A stretch of DNA of 64,000 nt from VXRD01 sp965232265. GTDB lineage: Bacteria > Latescibacterota > UBA2968. The notes beneath the pieces were generated by a model. It searched no databases and was not told the DNA's origin. It worked only from the letters and a program-made list of their open reading frames with translations. Position numbers and translations under genes: made by a program. Positions 17,361 through 27,059 of this stretch are shown in pieces (position 1 is the stretch's first letter; every line of letters starts with the position of its first letter). Where the stretch lies: NCBI GenBank assembly GCA_965232265.1, contig CBDDPH010000002.1, positions 3,472,001 through 3,536,000 on the forward strand, in the 5' to 3' direction.

Positions 17361-19031
17361 TCATCCGGGCAAATCTCGACCCTTTGTACAACCGGGTCCA
17401 CCGGCCGCCAGATATCCAGAACTCGCCCCATTGGGATCATCTGTAACCCAAAACGAAAATAATCGCCCCGACCGCAAATAAAACCTGAACACCACGGGAC
17501 GCCCGGCAATCGAAGACAAATTCTGCCCAGAAGTCCACAAAACCTCGCCACAGGTGCGATCCACACAAAGCGGCACACACTGATCCGCGGTTAACCCCTC
17601 AACTGGTCGCCCATTTTCTTCCAGCACTTCCACCCGCAATTCACCCCTCGGAGCCTCCACATTCACAAATAACCGATGCCCCTTAAAAATCACAGAGCGC
17701 GTGGTCAGCACGCCGCCATCGACATCTGCATCCATAGATGCAAAACCATCTCGCCGAATCGTTGCCAACCCCGTACTCGCGCCAGCATACATCACGCGCC
17801 GACTTCGCCCGGACGCCCCCACATCTGTCTTGCCGAGCTTTGGCGACTGCCCCGAAAAACCCGTAAAATAAATCCACACTTCATCTCCCACCACCAGACA
17901 AACGCCGCCCACCGCGTGCAAATACGCCCGATTCCAATCGCCAATACGGCGCGACGACGCGAGAAAAGGCGTGCGATTCGGGCGGCTAAAATGAAACCCA
18001 TCGCGGCTATACCCCAATTCCAAATCCATTGTTTTGGGCACGCCCTTCTCTGCACAAATATCATTTTCAGGCCCGCGAAAAATTGCAAACAGCCCCAGCA
18101 TCAAACTCTCATAAGGCGTCGCATTCACATCGTAAAGCGCGACCCGGTGATCCGGCAGCGCGGGATCGGGCAGTGCAAGACTGTCAATGCGCTGCCAGAG
18201 AACCTCATCTCGCTCCTGATCCCACGTAGGCAAAAATTCATCGCACTCCCGATAAAATCGCGCGCGCAAATTGGCACTTTGCCGCCGAATGCTCATACAC
18301 CACTTTTTGCGAAATGGATTGTAAAAAAATGACGTATTATCGCCCACGGGTGTTGTCACAACGGGGTCAGACCAGTGAATCCCATCGGGCGAAGTGTGCA
18401 ACCAGCCCTCTGATACAGTCGCATTTCCCCCTGTGTCATACCGATAATATTGAAACATCTTAAAACGTTCTTCAGGGCTTTCCGCATCGTGATCCAGCCA
18501 CACCAGACATCCATCTCTATCGTATCCATCCCGATTGGGCCATACGAGATTCGTACCGCGCACAACATCGAGATCCGGACGCGCCCAGTGAATGCCATCC
18601 CGGCTTATTGCCATCGCCGTACTGTGAAACCAGCCCGGCATGTACCACAGCTTAAACAATCCATCTTCGGGATCGTACCACGCGCCATCATTAAACGGCG
18701 CAGCCATCGGACAATAGCCATTGTCCATCTCTTCATCCGTCTCGGGACTCAGAACGGGACTCGCCTCGTGGATTTTTGCCTCGCCAAAAACCCTTGTCAG
18801 AGAAGTGGAGGCAATCAAAAAATCATCCACAAACAACTGCCTGCCCAGATCGATGCAAATCACCGCTGGCGGATCGTCCAAATAGGGAACGGGAACAGGT
18901 GCCGTACCGCCTGCATCCACATTGCGAGGCGGCCAAACCTCTGGCAACACAATTCCATTGTACAGCGTTTCACCCGATGTGTTCATAATCTCATCCCATG
19001 CCAGCCTATCTTCTCTCATCTGCGGATACAC
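17361..19031 (-). CDS. Five-bladed beta-propeller glycosidase-like protein (GH32/43/68-type fold), function unknown
   Basis: The product has 556 residues if the GTG at 19031 is used; ATGs at 19019 and 18986 are alternatives. Repeated blades read AISRDGIHW, HTSPDGIHW and GYSRDGFHF, the Asp-box-like pattern of propeller glycosidases and of 'hypothetical' proteins linked to them. VDDFLIAS near the N-terminus is typical of this bacterial family. There is no signal peptide, so it is probably cytoplasmic. It is the last gene of a three-gene minus-strand operon, starting 1 bp after the MDR dehydrogenase stop. Confidence 0.7.
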   Translation of the reverse strand: MYPQMREDRLAWDEIMNTSGETLYNGIVLPEVWPPRNVDAGGTAPVPVPYLDDPPAVICIDLGRQLFVDDFLIASTSLTRVFGEAKIHEASPVLSPETDEEMDNGYCPMAAPFNDGAWYDPEDGLFKLWYMPGWFHSTAMAISRDGIHWARPDLDVVRGTNLVWPNRDGYDRDGCLVWLDHDAESPEERFKMFQYYRYDTGGNATVSEGWLHTSPDGIHWSDPVVTTPVGDNTSFFYNPFRKKWCMSIRRQSANLRARFYRECDEFLPTWDQERDEVLWQRIDSLALPDPALPDHRVALYDVNATPYESLMLGLFAIFRGPENDICAEKGVPKTMDLELGYSRDGFHFSRPNRTPFLASSRRIGDWNRAYLHAVGGVCLVVGDEVWIYFTGFSGQSPKLGKTDVGASGRSRRVMYAGASTGLATIRRDGFASMDADVDGGVLTTRSVIFKGHRLFVNVEAPRGELRVEVLEENGRPVEGLTADQCVPLCVDRTCGEVLWTSGQNLSSIAGRPVVFRFYLRSGRLFSFWVTDDPNGASSGYLAAGGPGCTKGRDLPG

Positions 19032-19032
19032 T

Positions 19033-19971
19033 TCATTTCAGCGTCACAACCCCTTTGATATAGCTCTCATCGCCCGCCAAAATTTGCGCCATCAAAGCCG
19101 GATAATCATCGAGCGCTGCCGTATGTGTCACCAGCGGTTTGAGATCAATAATACCCTTGTGAATGAGGCGAATCGCAGGTTCAAAAGTATCTCGCAATTT
19201 TGAAGCCGGCGCAGAATTGACAACGGTAAATCCCCCCAAATGCCACTTCGTGGGATCAAAAGAGGCGGTCTGACCTTTGAGCCAGCCAAAGAGATTGATA
19301 CGCCCGCCGCGTTTCACAATATCGGTAGATAGATCCAACCCGGCTTGGCTGCCAGAGGTATCGACAACCACGTCAATCTCTCTGCTCTTGAGTTCGCGCG
19401 ATAGTTCTTGTAGATCAGCCTCAGCGGTGTTATACACCTCGCCAACGCCGAGTTGTTGTGCCAAATTCAGACGACTTTGAACAATATCCAAAACGATCAA
19501 ATCGTCGAGAGGATAGCGCAGAAGCCCTTGCAAGATCAACAAGCCCATAAATCCACAGCCGACTAACACAATGCGATTCCCGGGCTGAATCTGGCAATGG
19601 TCAATACCCGTAACAGCACAGGACACGGGTTCGACAATCCAGTATTCATCAGGCAAATCGGATTCCGGAATTTTGAAAACGCGCTGTGCGGACAAATTGC
19701 GGACATTGGCAAAACCGCCGCCAGCGACCCGGTCGCCCTCCTTAAAACCCGTGACACCAGCACCGATTTTGGCGACATAACCAACGCCTTCGTGCCCCGG
19801 CGGTGCCATGGGATGCATCTGATTGCCGAGTTTAGCCGTAACCACATCCCATGAACATATCCCACACGCGCCGCCTTCAATTTGAACTTCGTTCTCTCCG
19901 GGATCTGTCACCACTTGTTCAAACAGTTCAATACTGCCATCGTCTAAATAGCGAAGCGTTTTATTCGACAT
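19033..19971 (-). CDS. MDR-family (alcohol/polyol-type) dehydrogenase
   Basis: The 312-residue protein carries GACGICSWD and PGHEGVGYV, the catalytic-zinc Cys/His-Glu pattern of medium-chain dehydrogenases. A nucleotide-binding motif VGCGFMGLL lies near residue 140. It lacks the four-cysteine structural-zinc lobe and is somewhat short for the family. It lies between the epimerase and the propeller gene, 16 bp and 1 bp away, so the three probably act in one catabolic route for a sugar or polyol. Confidence 0.85.
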   Translation of the reverse strand: MSNKTLRYLDDGSIELFEQVVTDPGENEVQIEGGACGICSWDVVTAKLGNQMHPMAPPGHEGVGYVAKIGAGVTGFKEGDRVAGGGFANVRNLSAQRVFKIPESDLPDEYWIVEPVSCAVTGIDHCQIQPGNRIVLVGCGFMGLLILQGLLRYPLDDLIVLDIVQSRLNLAQQLGVGEVYNTAEADLQELSRELKSREIDVVVDTSGSQAGLDLSTDIVKRGGRINLFGWLKGQTASFDPTKWHLGGFTVVNSAPASKLRDTFEPAIRLIHKGIIDLKPLVTHTAALDDYPALMAQILAGDESYIKGVVTLK

Positions 19972-19987
19972 TGTCTTCTCCTGTTAT

Positions 19988-20911
19988 TTACTCCCGTTGA
20001 TCAAACCAGGCGCGGTAAGCCCGCACACCCGATTCGAGATCGTATTTGGGTTCGTAACCGAGTTGGTCTCGGGCAAGGGTAATATCGAGTGGCGCGCCGC
20101 GCTCGAGATTGACACCCAGTCCAACTTCATACCGGGGATTGCCCGGCGAATGCCGCTGCACGGCTTCGATAATTTCGTCAACGGGATTGTACGTACCCGT
20201 CGCAATATTAAAAGATCGACTGGCGACATCTGTCGCCCTCAGCATGAGCAAAACACCCCGTGCGGCGTCTTCGATATAAGTCCAATCGGCCTTTTGCTCG
20301 CGGCCCTTGGGCAGGCTCACATCCTGTCCACTCAGCCCGGCAAAAATGCGCGTATTAAAACCCGCATCCGGACCAGGCGCATTGGGAGGACCATATAAAA
20401 AAAAGAGACGGGCACACAGAACATCCACGTGGTATGTTGCATAATACTGGTGGCAAAGATGTTCCGACATCGCCTTGGTCGCCCCATAAGGATCGCTGGG
20501 AATCATAGGCGTGTCTTCCGTCAGCGGTCCATCTTGCTTGCCATAAACCGCGCCGCTGGATACATAGACCACCTTCAGCCCGCCAACCTGTCGCGCAACT
20601 TCGAGGATATTGTGCGTCCCCCCCACATTGACCTGTGTCGCAAAATGGGGATTGTCGCGCACATCTCCCCCCAAAAGCGCGGCTGTGTGAACAATACCCG
20701 TGAGATCGGGATTATGGCGCACAATTTCACCGATATGTGCAAGACCCAGAATATTGCCCTCAACAAAGGTGATGCGATCAGACACATGGGACAAAAAATC
20801 GTCGCGCCGCTCAAACATATCAAAAGCGATGACCTCTTCACCCTCTTCGGCGAGGAGTTTGGCGACCCATGAACCGACAAAGCCAGAGCCACCAGTGACG
20901 AGAATGGACAT
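19988..20911 (-). CDS. NAD-dependent sugar epimerase/dehydratase (extended SDR)
   Basis: The 307-residue product has the GGSGFVGSW Rossmann motif, a VYVSSGAVYG block with the catalytic Ser/Thr, and YGATKAMSE with the YxxxK pair. It resembles UDP-glucose 4-epimerase-type enzymes and related sugar dehydrogenases. The ATG at 20911 is chosen for its TGGAGA ribosome site; an upstream start would add 24 residues of intergenic sequence. It is the first gene of the operon running to 17361. Confidence 0.87.
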   Translation of the reverse strand: MSILVTGGSGFVGSWVAKLLAEEGEEVIAFDMFERRDDFLSHVSDRITFVEGNILGLAHIGEIVRHNPDLTGIVHTAALLGGDVRDNPHFATQVNVGGTHNILEVARQVGGLKVVYVSSGAVYGKQDGPLTEDTPMIPSDPYGATKAMSEHLCHQYYATYHVDVLCARLFFLYGPPNAPGPDAGFNTRIFAGLSGQDVSLPKGREQKADWTYIEDAARGVLLMLRATDVASRSFNIATGTYNPVDEIIEAVQRHSPGNPRYEVGLGVNLERGAPLDITLARDQLGYEPKYDLESGVRAYRAWFDQRE

Positions 20912-20954
20912 ATTAATCTCCAGATAAAATAAATAATGACAATTTTTCGACCTT

Positions 20955-20984
20955 ATGATAATTGCCCCCATGGGGTCTGTCAAC
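20955..20984 (-). promoter_or_regulatory. Candidate promoter of the epimerase operon
   Basis: On the minus strand TTGACA (20984-20979) is followed after 18 bp by TATCAT (20960-20955), about 44 bp before the ATG at 20911. The -35 box is perfect; the -10 box is fair. Confidence 0.45.
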
Positions 20985-21072
20985 GGCTTTGTGCGAAAGG
21001 CTTGACTTTGGCAATGGATTTCGTAACCTCATACGCGACATATATTCTTATATCACTATTACGGAGGTAACA

Positions 21073-22242
21073 ATGGCAACAGTAAAACTAACTGTTCACG
21101 CAGGCCCTCACAATCGGATCAACTGTCCGGTTTCAGCGGTGGTCGAAACGACAGAAAGTGCGACAACGGCGACCTTGAGCGCGGGAGATGGCGAAGTTCC
21201 CTGCCAAGTGACACCCGTGAGCGATGGTTTGCAGGTCAATTTCATCGTCGATCATCTCGAAGCGGGACAAACCGCTGAGTACGAACTCACACCGGGAAAA
21301 GAACCATCGGATTCCGGACACGGTGTGGAAGTCACACAAGGTGAAAATGGAGTCTCTGTCTCAATTGGCGGCCAGCATTTTACGACCTATTGCTATGGCA
21401 CAGAACTCGCGCGACCACTTTTGTACCCCGTCATCGGACCTTATGGCGATCCGGTAACGCGGCGGTTGGCTACACCAGCAGACGGACGGGAAATGGATCA
21501 CCATCACCATCGCTCAATCTGGATTGCACACGGAGAAGTGAACGGCGCGGACAACTGGTCAGAAGGCGAATCTCACGGACGGATCTTACACCGAGACTTT
21601 GAATCGCTCGAAAGCGGCCCCGTATTGGGACGAATTGTATCAAATAGCGATTGGGTGGGCATGGATGGTTGGACAGGGCCTCCGGGCAGAAACCGCGAGA
21701 TTTTGGATCAACGCGCCGAGTGGGTCGTGTACAACACGCCCTCTTCTGTGCGAATCATGGATTTGCACCTCACGCTCACCGCCCGGAATATGGATGTGTT
21801 ATTCGGCGACACAAAAGAAGGCGGCCTGGCGTCTATTCGCGTAGAGGAGACAATGGAAGTGAAGCGCGACCTGGGTGGCAAAATCGAGAACGGCATCGGC
21901 GGCATCGATGAAGACGAGACCTGGGGAAAACGCGCGCCGTGGTGCCATTATTCAGGTCCAGTAAACGGCAATATAACGGGCGTTGCCATCATGGATCACC
22001 CCGACAGCTTCCGGCACCCCACGCACTGGCACGTACGCAACTACGGATTGATGACAGCCAACCCTTTTGGACACTCGTATTTTTACGGCGATGAAAGCCG
22101 GCGCGGACATCACACACTCTCGCAGGGCGAGTCACTCGTCGGCATTTATCGCTATTATTTTCACAAAGGCGACGCCACGAATGGCAATATCCGCGAGCGG
22201 TATCACGACTTCGCCCACCCACCTAAAATTGAACAGGATTGA
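21073..22242 (+). CDS. DUF6807 (PmoA-type) family protein
   Basis: The 389-residue protein matches the family labelled PmoA/DUF6807 from the motifs PVIGPYGDPVTRR, DHHHHRSIW and HWHVRNYGLMTANPFG. Despite the name, these soluble proteins are not methane mono-oxygenase subunits. They occur beside sugar-oxidoreductase genes and their reaction is unknown. The ATG at 21073 is chosen for the strong ACGGAGGTAA ribosome site. The gene diverges from the epimerase operon. Confidence 0.8.
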   Translation: MATVKLTVHAGPHNRINCPVSAVVETTESATTATLSAGDGEVPCQVTPVSDGLQVNFIVDHLEAGQTAEYELTPGKEPSDSGHGVEVTQGENGVSVSIGGQHFTTYCYGTELARPLLYPVIGPYGDPVTRRLATPADGREMDHHHHRSIWIAHGEVNGADNWSEGESHGRILHRDFESLESGPVLGRIVSNSDWVGMDGWTGPPGRNREILDQRAEWVVYNTPSSVRIMDLHLTLTARNMDVLFGDTKEGGLASIRVEETMEVKRDLGGKIENGIGGIDEDETWGKRAPWCHYSGPVNGNITGVAIMDHPDSFRHPTHWHVRNYGLMTANPFGHSYFYGDESRRGHHTLSQGESLVGIYRYYFHKGDATNGNIRERYHDFAHPPKIEQD

Positions 22243-22276
22243 AGGAGATAATCGAGATACCCCCTATTTATCCAAA

Positions 22277-22306
22277 ATCTGCGTCCATCTGCGTCCATCT
22301 GCGGAT
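22277..22306. repeat. CATCTGCGTC repeat block (three units)
   Basis: Two ATCTGCGTCC units and a terminal ATCTGCGGAT unit lie between the DUF6807 and SDR genes, ending 20 bp before the SDR start. It belongs to the same family as the blocks at 13263, 33528, 38636 and 53489. Confidence 0.8.
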
Positions 22307-22325
22307 ACTTTTCAAGGATTAAATT

Positions 22326-23105
22326 ATGGACCTCAATCTCACCGATAAAGTCGCCCTCATCACCGGGGGCAGTCGCGGCATTGGCCGCGCAACCGCATTG
22401 CGATTTGCCGCAGAAGGTTGCAATATCGCCTTGTGTGCGCGCGGGCAAGCGGGCATAGACAAAACACGCGAAGAAATTCGCGCACACGGCGTCGAGGCAT
22501 TTGGACTCGCGCTCGATGTAGCCGAACCCGGCGAAACCGAGCGATTTGTCAACACAGCCGCAGAAGCACTCGGCGGCGTCGATATCCTCGTCAACAATGT
22601 GGGCGGCACAGCCGGATCGCGCGAACTGCTCACCTCCACAGACGCCGACTGGCAGCAAACCTTTGACCTCAACCTTTTTCACGCGGTTCGCGCCAGCCGC
22701 GCAGCGGTTCCCCACATGACAAAAAGAAATGGCGGCAGTATTGTCACCATCTCCTCCATCTCCGGCTGGAAACCCGCAAACAGGGGGGCGCAATACGGCG
22801 CGACCAAAGCCGCTGAAATATTTCTCGCCGGCGCACTCGCGTGGGAACTGGCAGACCACAACATCCGCGCCAACACCGTCTGCCCGGGCTCGCTCCTCTT
22901 CCCCGGCGGCGGTTGGGAACGCTTTCAAAACGAAACACCGGAACAATACGAAATATTCCGCACACGCGAATTTCCCGCACAGCGACTCGGCACGGACTTT
23001 GAAGTCGCCGATGTCGTCGTATTCCTCTCATCCGACCGCGCGAGCTGGATCAACGGCGCGTCCATTCCCGTTGACGGCGCGCAGGGCAGACCAACGGCTT
23101 TTTGA
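22326..23105 (+). CDS. Classical SDR oxidoreductase (FabG-like)
   Basis: The 259-residue protein has the TGGSRGIG cofactor motif, NNVGG, a catalytic Ser in ISSISGW and Tyr/Lys in YGATKAA. These are the classical short-chain dehydrogenase features. The closing SIPVDGAQGRP is typical of sugar/keto-acid dehydrogenases as well as FabG, so the substrate is open. It lies 83 bp downstream of the DUF6807 gene and has an AAGGA site. Confidence 0.88.
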   Translation: MDLNLTDKVALITGGSRGIGRATALRFAAEGCNIALCARGQAGIDKTREEIRAHGVEAFGLALDVAEPGETERFVNTAAEALGGVDILVNNVGGTAGSRELLTSTDADWQQTFDLNLFHAVRASRAAVPHMTKRNGGSIVTISSISGWKPANRGAQYGATKAAEIFLAGALAWELADHNIRANTVCPGSLLFPGGGWERFQNETPEQYEIFRTREFPAQRLGTDFEVADVVVFLSSDRASWINGASIPVDGAQGRPTAF

Positions 23106-23121
23106 AAGAAAGATGTGTGAT

Positions 23122-23145
23122 GTAGATTGCCGTTTGAAACGGCAA
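23122..23145. repeat. Palindromic repeat GTAGATTGCCGTTT-n-AAACGGCAA, copy 2
   Basis: Same 24-bp unit as at 13126-13149 with one central difference. It directly follows the SDR gene and is followed by another palindrome at 23159. Confidence 0.8.
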
Positions 23146-23158
23146 TGTGATGGGTGAT

Positions 23159-23182
23159 GTAGGGGCGAAAAATTTTTCGCCC
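23159..23182. repeat. Palindromic repeat GTAGGGGCGAAAAATTTTTCGCCC, copy 1
   Basis: The arms GGGCGAAAAA and TTTTTCGCCC form a perfect inverted repeat. Further copies are at 37900-37923 and, with one arm changed, at 32563-32585. Confidence 0.85.
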
Positions 23183-23319
23183 ACCGCCAAACGCGCCTTC
23201 ATTCTCCGGATCGTCCGCCATCCTCGATTTTTTTTAGAACTTTGTGATTTTTCAGGTGTTGGTTATATTGCATATCTGTTGCGGATAGCATTTCTGACCC
23301 TGTCACAAGGAAAGACATC

Positions 23320-25245
23320 ATGTCCCTTCTCGAAACAATCAATTCACCTGACGACTTAAAATCCCTGTCAATAGAAGAATTGCACCAGGTCTGCGCGGAA
23401 TTGCGGCAATATATCATTGACGTGGTGACAGAGATTGGTGGACATTTTGGATCCAGCCTGGGGGCGGCGGAATTGACGGTGGCACTGCACCATCTATACA
23501 ACACGCCTCAGGACAAAATTGTGTGGGATGTAGGACACCAGGCTTACGGACACAAAGTGCTTACCGGGCGGCGCGAAGCACTCAAAACCATTCGCCAGCC
23601 GGGCGGCATCAGTGGGTTCCCGATGCGATCAGAGAGTCCGTACGACACATTTGCCGTAGGACATGCGGGCACATCGATCTCCGCAGCACTGGGATTTGCG
23701 ACACAGCGGGATTTGATGGGCGAAAAACACAAAGTGGTCGCCGTTATTGGCGACGGTGCTATGACCAGTGGTATCGCGCTTGAAGGATTGAACAACGCCG
23801 GTGCATCCAACCGCGATTTGCTGGTCATTCTCAATGACAATCGCATGTCAATCTCGCCCAATGTCGGTGCCATTTCGCATTATTTGACGCGCATTATCAC
23901 CGACCCGATTTACAATCGCGTGAGAGATCGCATTACAAACGATCCCCTATACAAAAAAATCAAAAGAGAAATATGGAATCTGACCGGACGCATTCCCCTT
24001 GTCGGTACAAATTTGCGCCACGCACTGAGTGGCTTCGAAGAGGGATTAAAGGGCCTGCTGGTCCCGGGCATTCTTTTCGAGGAACTGGGATTTTTGTACC
24101 TGGGGCCTCTGGATGGCAATAATCTGGAAGAAATGGTAAAAACCCTGAAAAATGTGCGGGATATGAAAGGACCTGTGCTCTTGCACGTACACACCATCAA
24201 GGGCAAGGGCGCGATTCAAGAAGAAGAGGAAGACCCTTATGGTGTCGATTCCATAAAATATCATTCGATCAGCCCGCCGTCACCCAAGACGCCGCTACCC
24301 AAATATCAGACGGTTTTTGGCGAAGCGATGATCGAGCTTGCCAATAATGACAGTCGCATTGTAGGCGTGACAGCCGCAATGTCCGAAGGCACGAGTCTGG
24401 ACATTTTTTCCGAAGCGCATCCCGACCGCTTTTTTGATGTGGGCATTGCCGAACAGCACGCCGTGACATTTTCAACCGGAATGGCACTTGAAGGCATGCG
24501 CCCCGTCGCAGCGATTTATTCCACATTCTTACAACGGGCTTACGACCAGATCATCCATGATGTCGCCCTGCAATCGGCACCGGTGATTTTCTGCATGGAT
24601 CGCGCCGGGCTGGTCGGTGCAGATGGCCCCACGCATCACGGCGATTTTGATCTGTCCTATTTAACCTGTGTGCCCAATATGATCGTAAGTGCCCCCAAAG
24701 ATGGCGACGAATTGCGCGATCTGTTATACACAGCGGTGCAGCAAGTCGATAACCCCTTTGCCATTCGATATCCGCGCGGCAATGTGCATACCCCGCTGAC
24801 AGGACGCGATCCCGAAGTCTTGAAAATCGGTTCATGGGAAGCATTGGCCGAGGGTGAGGATCTGGCCTTCCTCGCAGTGGGCACCATGGTAGATCACGCC
24901 TGTCAGGCGCGTGAAAAACTCCTCCAAGACGGCATCTCTGCCGCAGTGATCAATTGCCGATTTGTCAAACCCATGGATCTGGAAATGCTCGACGACCTCG
25001 CCGCCCGCTATCAGGTGCTGATCACCGTTGAAGAGAACACCATTGAAGGCGGATTTGGATCGGGCGTTGCGCGTTATTTGAGCGACCAGATGCGAGAGGG
25101 CCAGCGCGTACACACCCTGGGCATTCCCGATCGCTTTTTCCAACACGGCTCACAAGGCACGCTACGCGACGAAGCGGGCATCTCACCCGAAGCAATTGCA
25201 GCAACCGCCCGGCGCGTTGTCGCACGAGAACCCGTTGAATATTGA
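23320..25245 (+). CDS. dxs: 1-deoxy-D-xylulose-5-phosphate synthase
   Basis: The 641-residue thiamine-diphosphate enzyme condenses pyruvate with glyceraldehyde 3-phosphate at the start of the MEP isoprenoid route. Motifs seen are GGHFGSSLG, DVGHQAYGHK, VGHAGTS, the ThDP/Mg motif IGDGAMTSG, and FDVGIAEQHAVTF in the transketolase pyrimidine domain. The length is normal for the family. The AAA ATPase gene starts only 20 bp after its stop, so the defence pair may ride on the dxs transcript. Confidence 0.95.
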   Translation: MSLLETINSPDDLKSLSIEELHQVCAELRQYIIDVVTEIGGHFGSSLGAAELTVALHHLYNTPQDKIVWDVGHQAYGHKVLTGRREALKTIRQPGGISGFPMRSESPYDTFAVGHAGTSISAALGFATQRDLMGEKHKVVAVIGDGAMTSGIALEGLNNAGASNRDLLVILNDNRMSISPNVGAISHYLTRIITDPIYNRVRDRITNDPLYKKIKREIWNLTGRIPLVGTNLRHALSGFEEGLKGLLVPGILFEELGFLYLGPLDGNNLEEMVKTLKNVRDMKGPVLLHVHTIKGKGAIQEEEEDPYGVDSIKYHSISPPSPKTPLPKYQTVFGEAMIELANNDSRIVGVTAAMSEGTSLDIFSEAHPDRFFDVGIAEQHAVTFSTGMALEGMRPVAAIYSTFLQRAYDQIIHDVALQSAPVIFCMDRAGLVGADGPTHHGDFDLSYLTCVPNMIVSAPKDGDELRDLLYTAVQQVDNPFAIRYPRGNVHTPLTGRDPEVLKIGSWEALAEGEDLAFLAVGTMVDHACQAREKLLQDGISAAVINCRFVKPMDLEMLDDLAARYQVLITVEENTIEGGFGSGVARYLSDQMREGQRVHTLGIPDRFFQHGSQGTLRDEAGISPEAIAATARRVVAREPVEY

Positions 25246-25265
25246 GCAAATCAAAAGGCTATCCC

Positions 25266-26549
25266 ATGCACCAATTCGTTACATTCAAAGGATTCAAAAA
25301 CGTTAGTATTGACCTTCTGCGACCATTCACACTGCTGATCGGACCAAACGGATCGGGCAAGACGAACGTCATTGAAGCAATCGAGTTGCTTTCCTTTATC
25401 GCGCGGGGACAACCCCTCTATGAAATTGCTGACGTTGGTCGCACCGAGACTGGCCTCCAGATTCGGGGAGGCCTTCAGGCTTGCGGTCGCACGGACCAAG
25501 ACATCTTCACGTTAGGGTTCAGGGCTGGTGTAAGGCTTGGCCGTGGTGCATATAAACCCGTCATCTACTCACTACAAATTTGCACTCAACCACATCCTCA
25601 GATACTGAAAGAGGAGTTGAAAGTCGATAACCGAGCTATCTACGAAACGCTACCCAAAGACCCTGGGACAGCATCGCGCGACTTAGCGGTGAAATATGAC
25701 AACTTTGCCCGCGGTGGAAAGAAACCTCAAACAGCGGCCTCGTCAGAACGTTCCGTCCTATCTCAGTATCGAGAAATCGCACAGAAAAATCGCAACATCA
25801 CGGAGTGCGTTCGGCTGGTACAAATAATCATGCACCACTTGCAGGCTTCATTTGTCTTTGATCCAAATCCAAGATTGATGCACGGCTACGAGCGAATTGG
25901 AAACAATGTGCTCTCTAAGGATGGCGCAAACCTATCGGCGGTGCTTTACTCGCTTTCCACTGGAGACGAAACTCAGCGAGCCTCGTTAGATCGGTTGCTA
26001 TCTCAAATAAGCCAACTTCCAGACGAGCCGTACAAAAAATTTAGCTTCACGACAACAGATCTCGGTGACGTAATTTTTGGCCTGCGCGAAAAAACGGGTT
26101 ATACAGTCGATGCCCGTTCCTTGTCAGACGGCACATTGCGAACGCTCGCTATCCTGACGGCTCTGGAGACTGTCCAGCAAGGTTCGCATGTTATTGTGGA
26201 AGAATTTGATAATGGTCTCCATCCAAGTCGGGTAGGTGTTCTGACCTCTGCAATAGCGGAAGCGACTGAACGGCGAAAACTGCGCGTACTCGTCACGACG
26301 CATAATCCCGCTACCATGAACAATTTGACTGCTGAGCAGATGAAAGGGGTCGTTCTTTGTACCTGGAGCGAGGAAAAGCAAGCCGCTGACCTTGTCGCTT
26401 TGGATAGCCTGCCGAGATCCGAAGAATTGCTCGAGCGCGGACCGTTAGGGGATCTCGTATCCCGCCGTGTCATCGAACAATATCTCGCGCCCGAATTTGA
26501 GGAACAGCATCGTCAAAAAGTACTGGATTGGGTTGAGGCTCTCGCATGA
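25266..26549 (+). CDS. AAA_21/OLD-like ATPase, partner of an adjacent PIN nuclease
   Basis: The 427-residue ABC/SMC-type ATPase has Walker A GPNGSGKT at residues 26-33, a signature-like LSDGTLRTLA, Walker B VIVEEFDNGLHP and the switch His in VTTHNPATMN. This layout is typical of AAA_21/OLD/RecF-like ATPases in phage-defence systems. The ATG at 25266 is preferred; a TTG eight codons earlier exists. Its stop overlaps the start of the PIN gene (ATGA), so the pair is coupled. No TOPRIM domain is present, unlike OLD. Confidence 0.85.
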   Translation: MHQFVTFKGFKNVSIDLLRPFTLLIGPNGSGKTNVIEAIELLSFIARGQPLYEIADVGRTETGLQIRGGLQACGRTDQDIFTLGFRAGVRLGRGAYKPVIYSLQICTQPHPQILKEELKVDNRAIYETLPKDPGTASRDLAVKYDNFARGGKKPQTAASSERSVLSQYREIAQKNRNITECVRLVQIIMHHLQASFVFDPNPRLMHGYERIGNNVLSKDGANLSAVLYSLSTGDETQRASLDRLLSQISQLPDEPYKKFSFTTTDLGDVIFGLREKTGYTVDARSLSDGTLRTLAILTALETVQQGSHVIVEEFDNGLHPSRVGVLTSAIAEATERRKLRVLVTTHNPATMNNLTAEQMKGVVLCTWSEEKQAADLVALDSLPRSEELLERGPLGDLVSRRVIEQYLAPEFEEQHRQKVLDWVEALA

Positions 26550-27046
26550 ATTTGTCGCGAGTATATGTAATTGACACCAGTTATTTGTTGGAGATATTTG
26601 CCGTTCCTGGTCACTCTACCAAAGAAGCAAGAGATGAGATAAGAAGCCGCATCGCCGCCGCTGCCAAAAGTGGCGCACATCTGTACGTCACTGTACCCTG
26701 CATATACGAGTTGGCTAATCACATCTCTTATGTCTCTAACGGCAACGTACGGCGTTCATTGGCAGAACAGGTTCGAGACACTATTCTATCGAGCCTCGAC
26801 GATGCAACGCCCTGGACGATCATCCCCTCTCAACAACTCGACACCTTCAAAAAACTGATCGTGAACTTTGTCGATAATCACGTCATCCAGCAAATTGGTT
26901 TAAGCGACAGTACCCTAATTGACGAAGCCCGCAGACTCAAAGACACCACATATCGGGGACCAGGCTGGCGCGTGCATATCTGGACCAAGGATAAAAATCT
27001 GAAAGCGCTGGAACCAGACAACGAACCCGATGCTTATTTGGGGTAA
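26546..27046 (+). CDS. PIN-domain ribonuclease-like protein
   Basis: The 166-residue protein has the four acidic PIN positions: Asp in VIDTSYLLE (N-terminus), Glu in CIYELANH, Asp in LSDSTLIDEA and Asp in WTKDKNL. PIN proteins cleave RNA (or DNA) and occur as VapC-like toxins. Here the partner is not a VapB antitoxin but the upstream ATPase, to which it is coupled through an ATGA overlap. An effector nuclease controlled by the ATPase is the natural reading (inference). Confidence 0.78.
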   Translation: MNLSRVYVIDTSYLLEIFAVPGHSTKEARDEIRSRIAAAAKSGAHLYVTVPCIYELANHISYVSNGNVRRSLAEQVRDTILSSLDDATPWTIIPSQQLDTFKKLIVNFVDNHVIQQIGLSDSTLIDEARRLKDTTYRGPGWRVHIWTKDKNLKALEPDNEPDAYLG

Positions 27047-27059
27047 CTGAGGTATAATC

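Noticed and set aside
21490..21530. Artificial His-tag-like DHHHHRS stretch
   Set aside because: The His cluster fits the DUF6807/PmoA family motif and is natural.
21073..22242. Methane mono-oxygenase subunit (PmoA)
   Set aside because: The family name is historical; this is a soluble protein without membrane helices and no pmoB/pmoC lie nearby.
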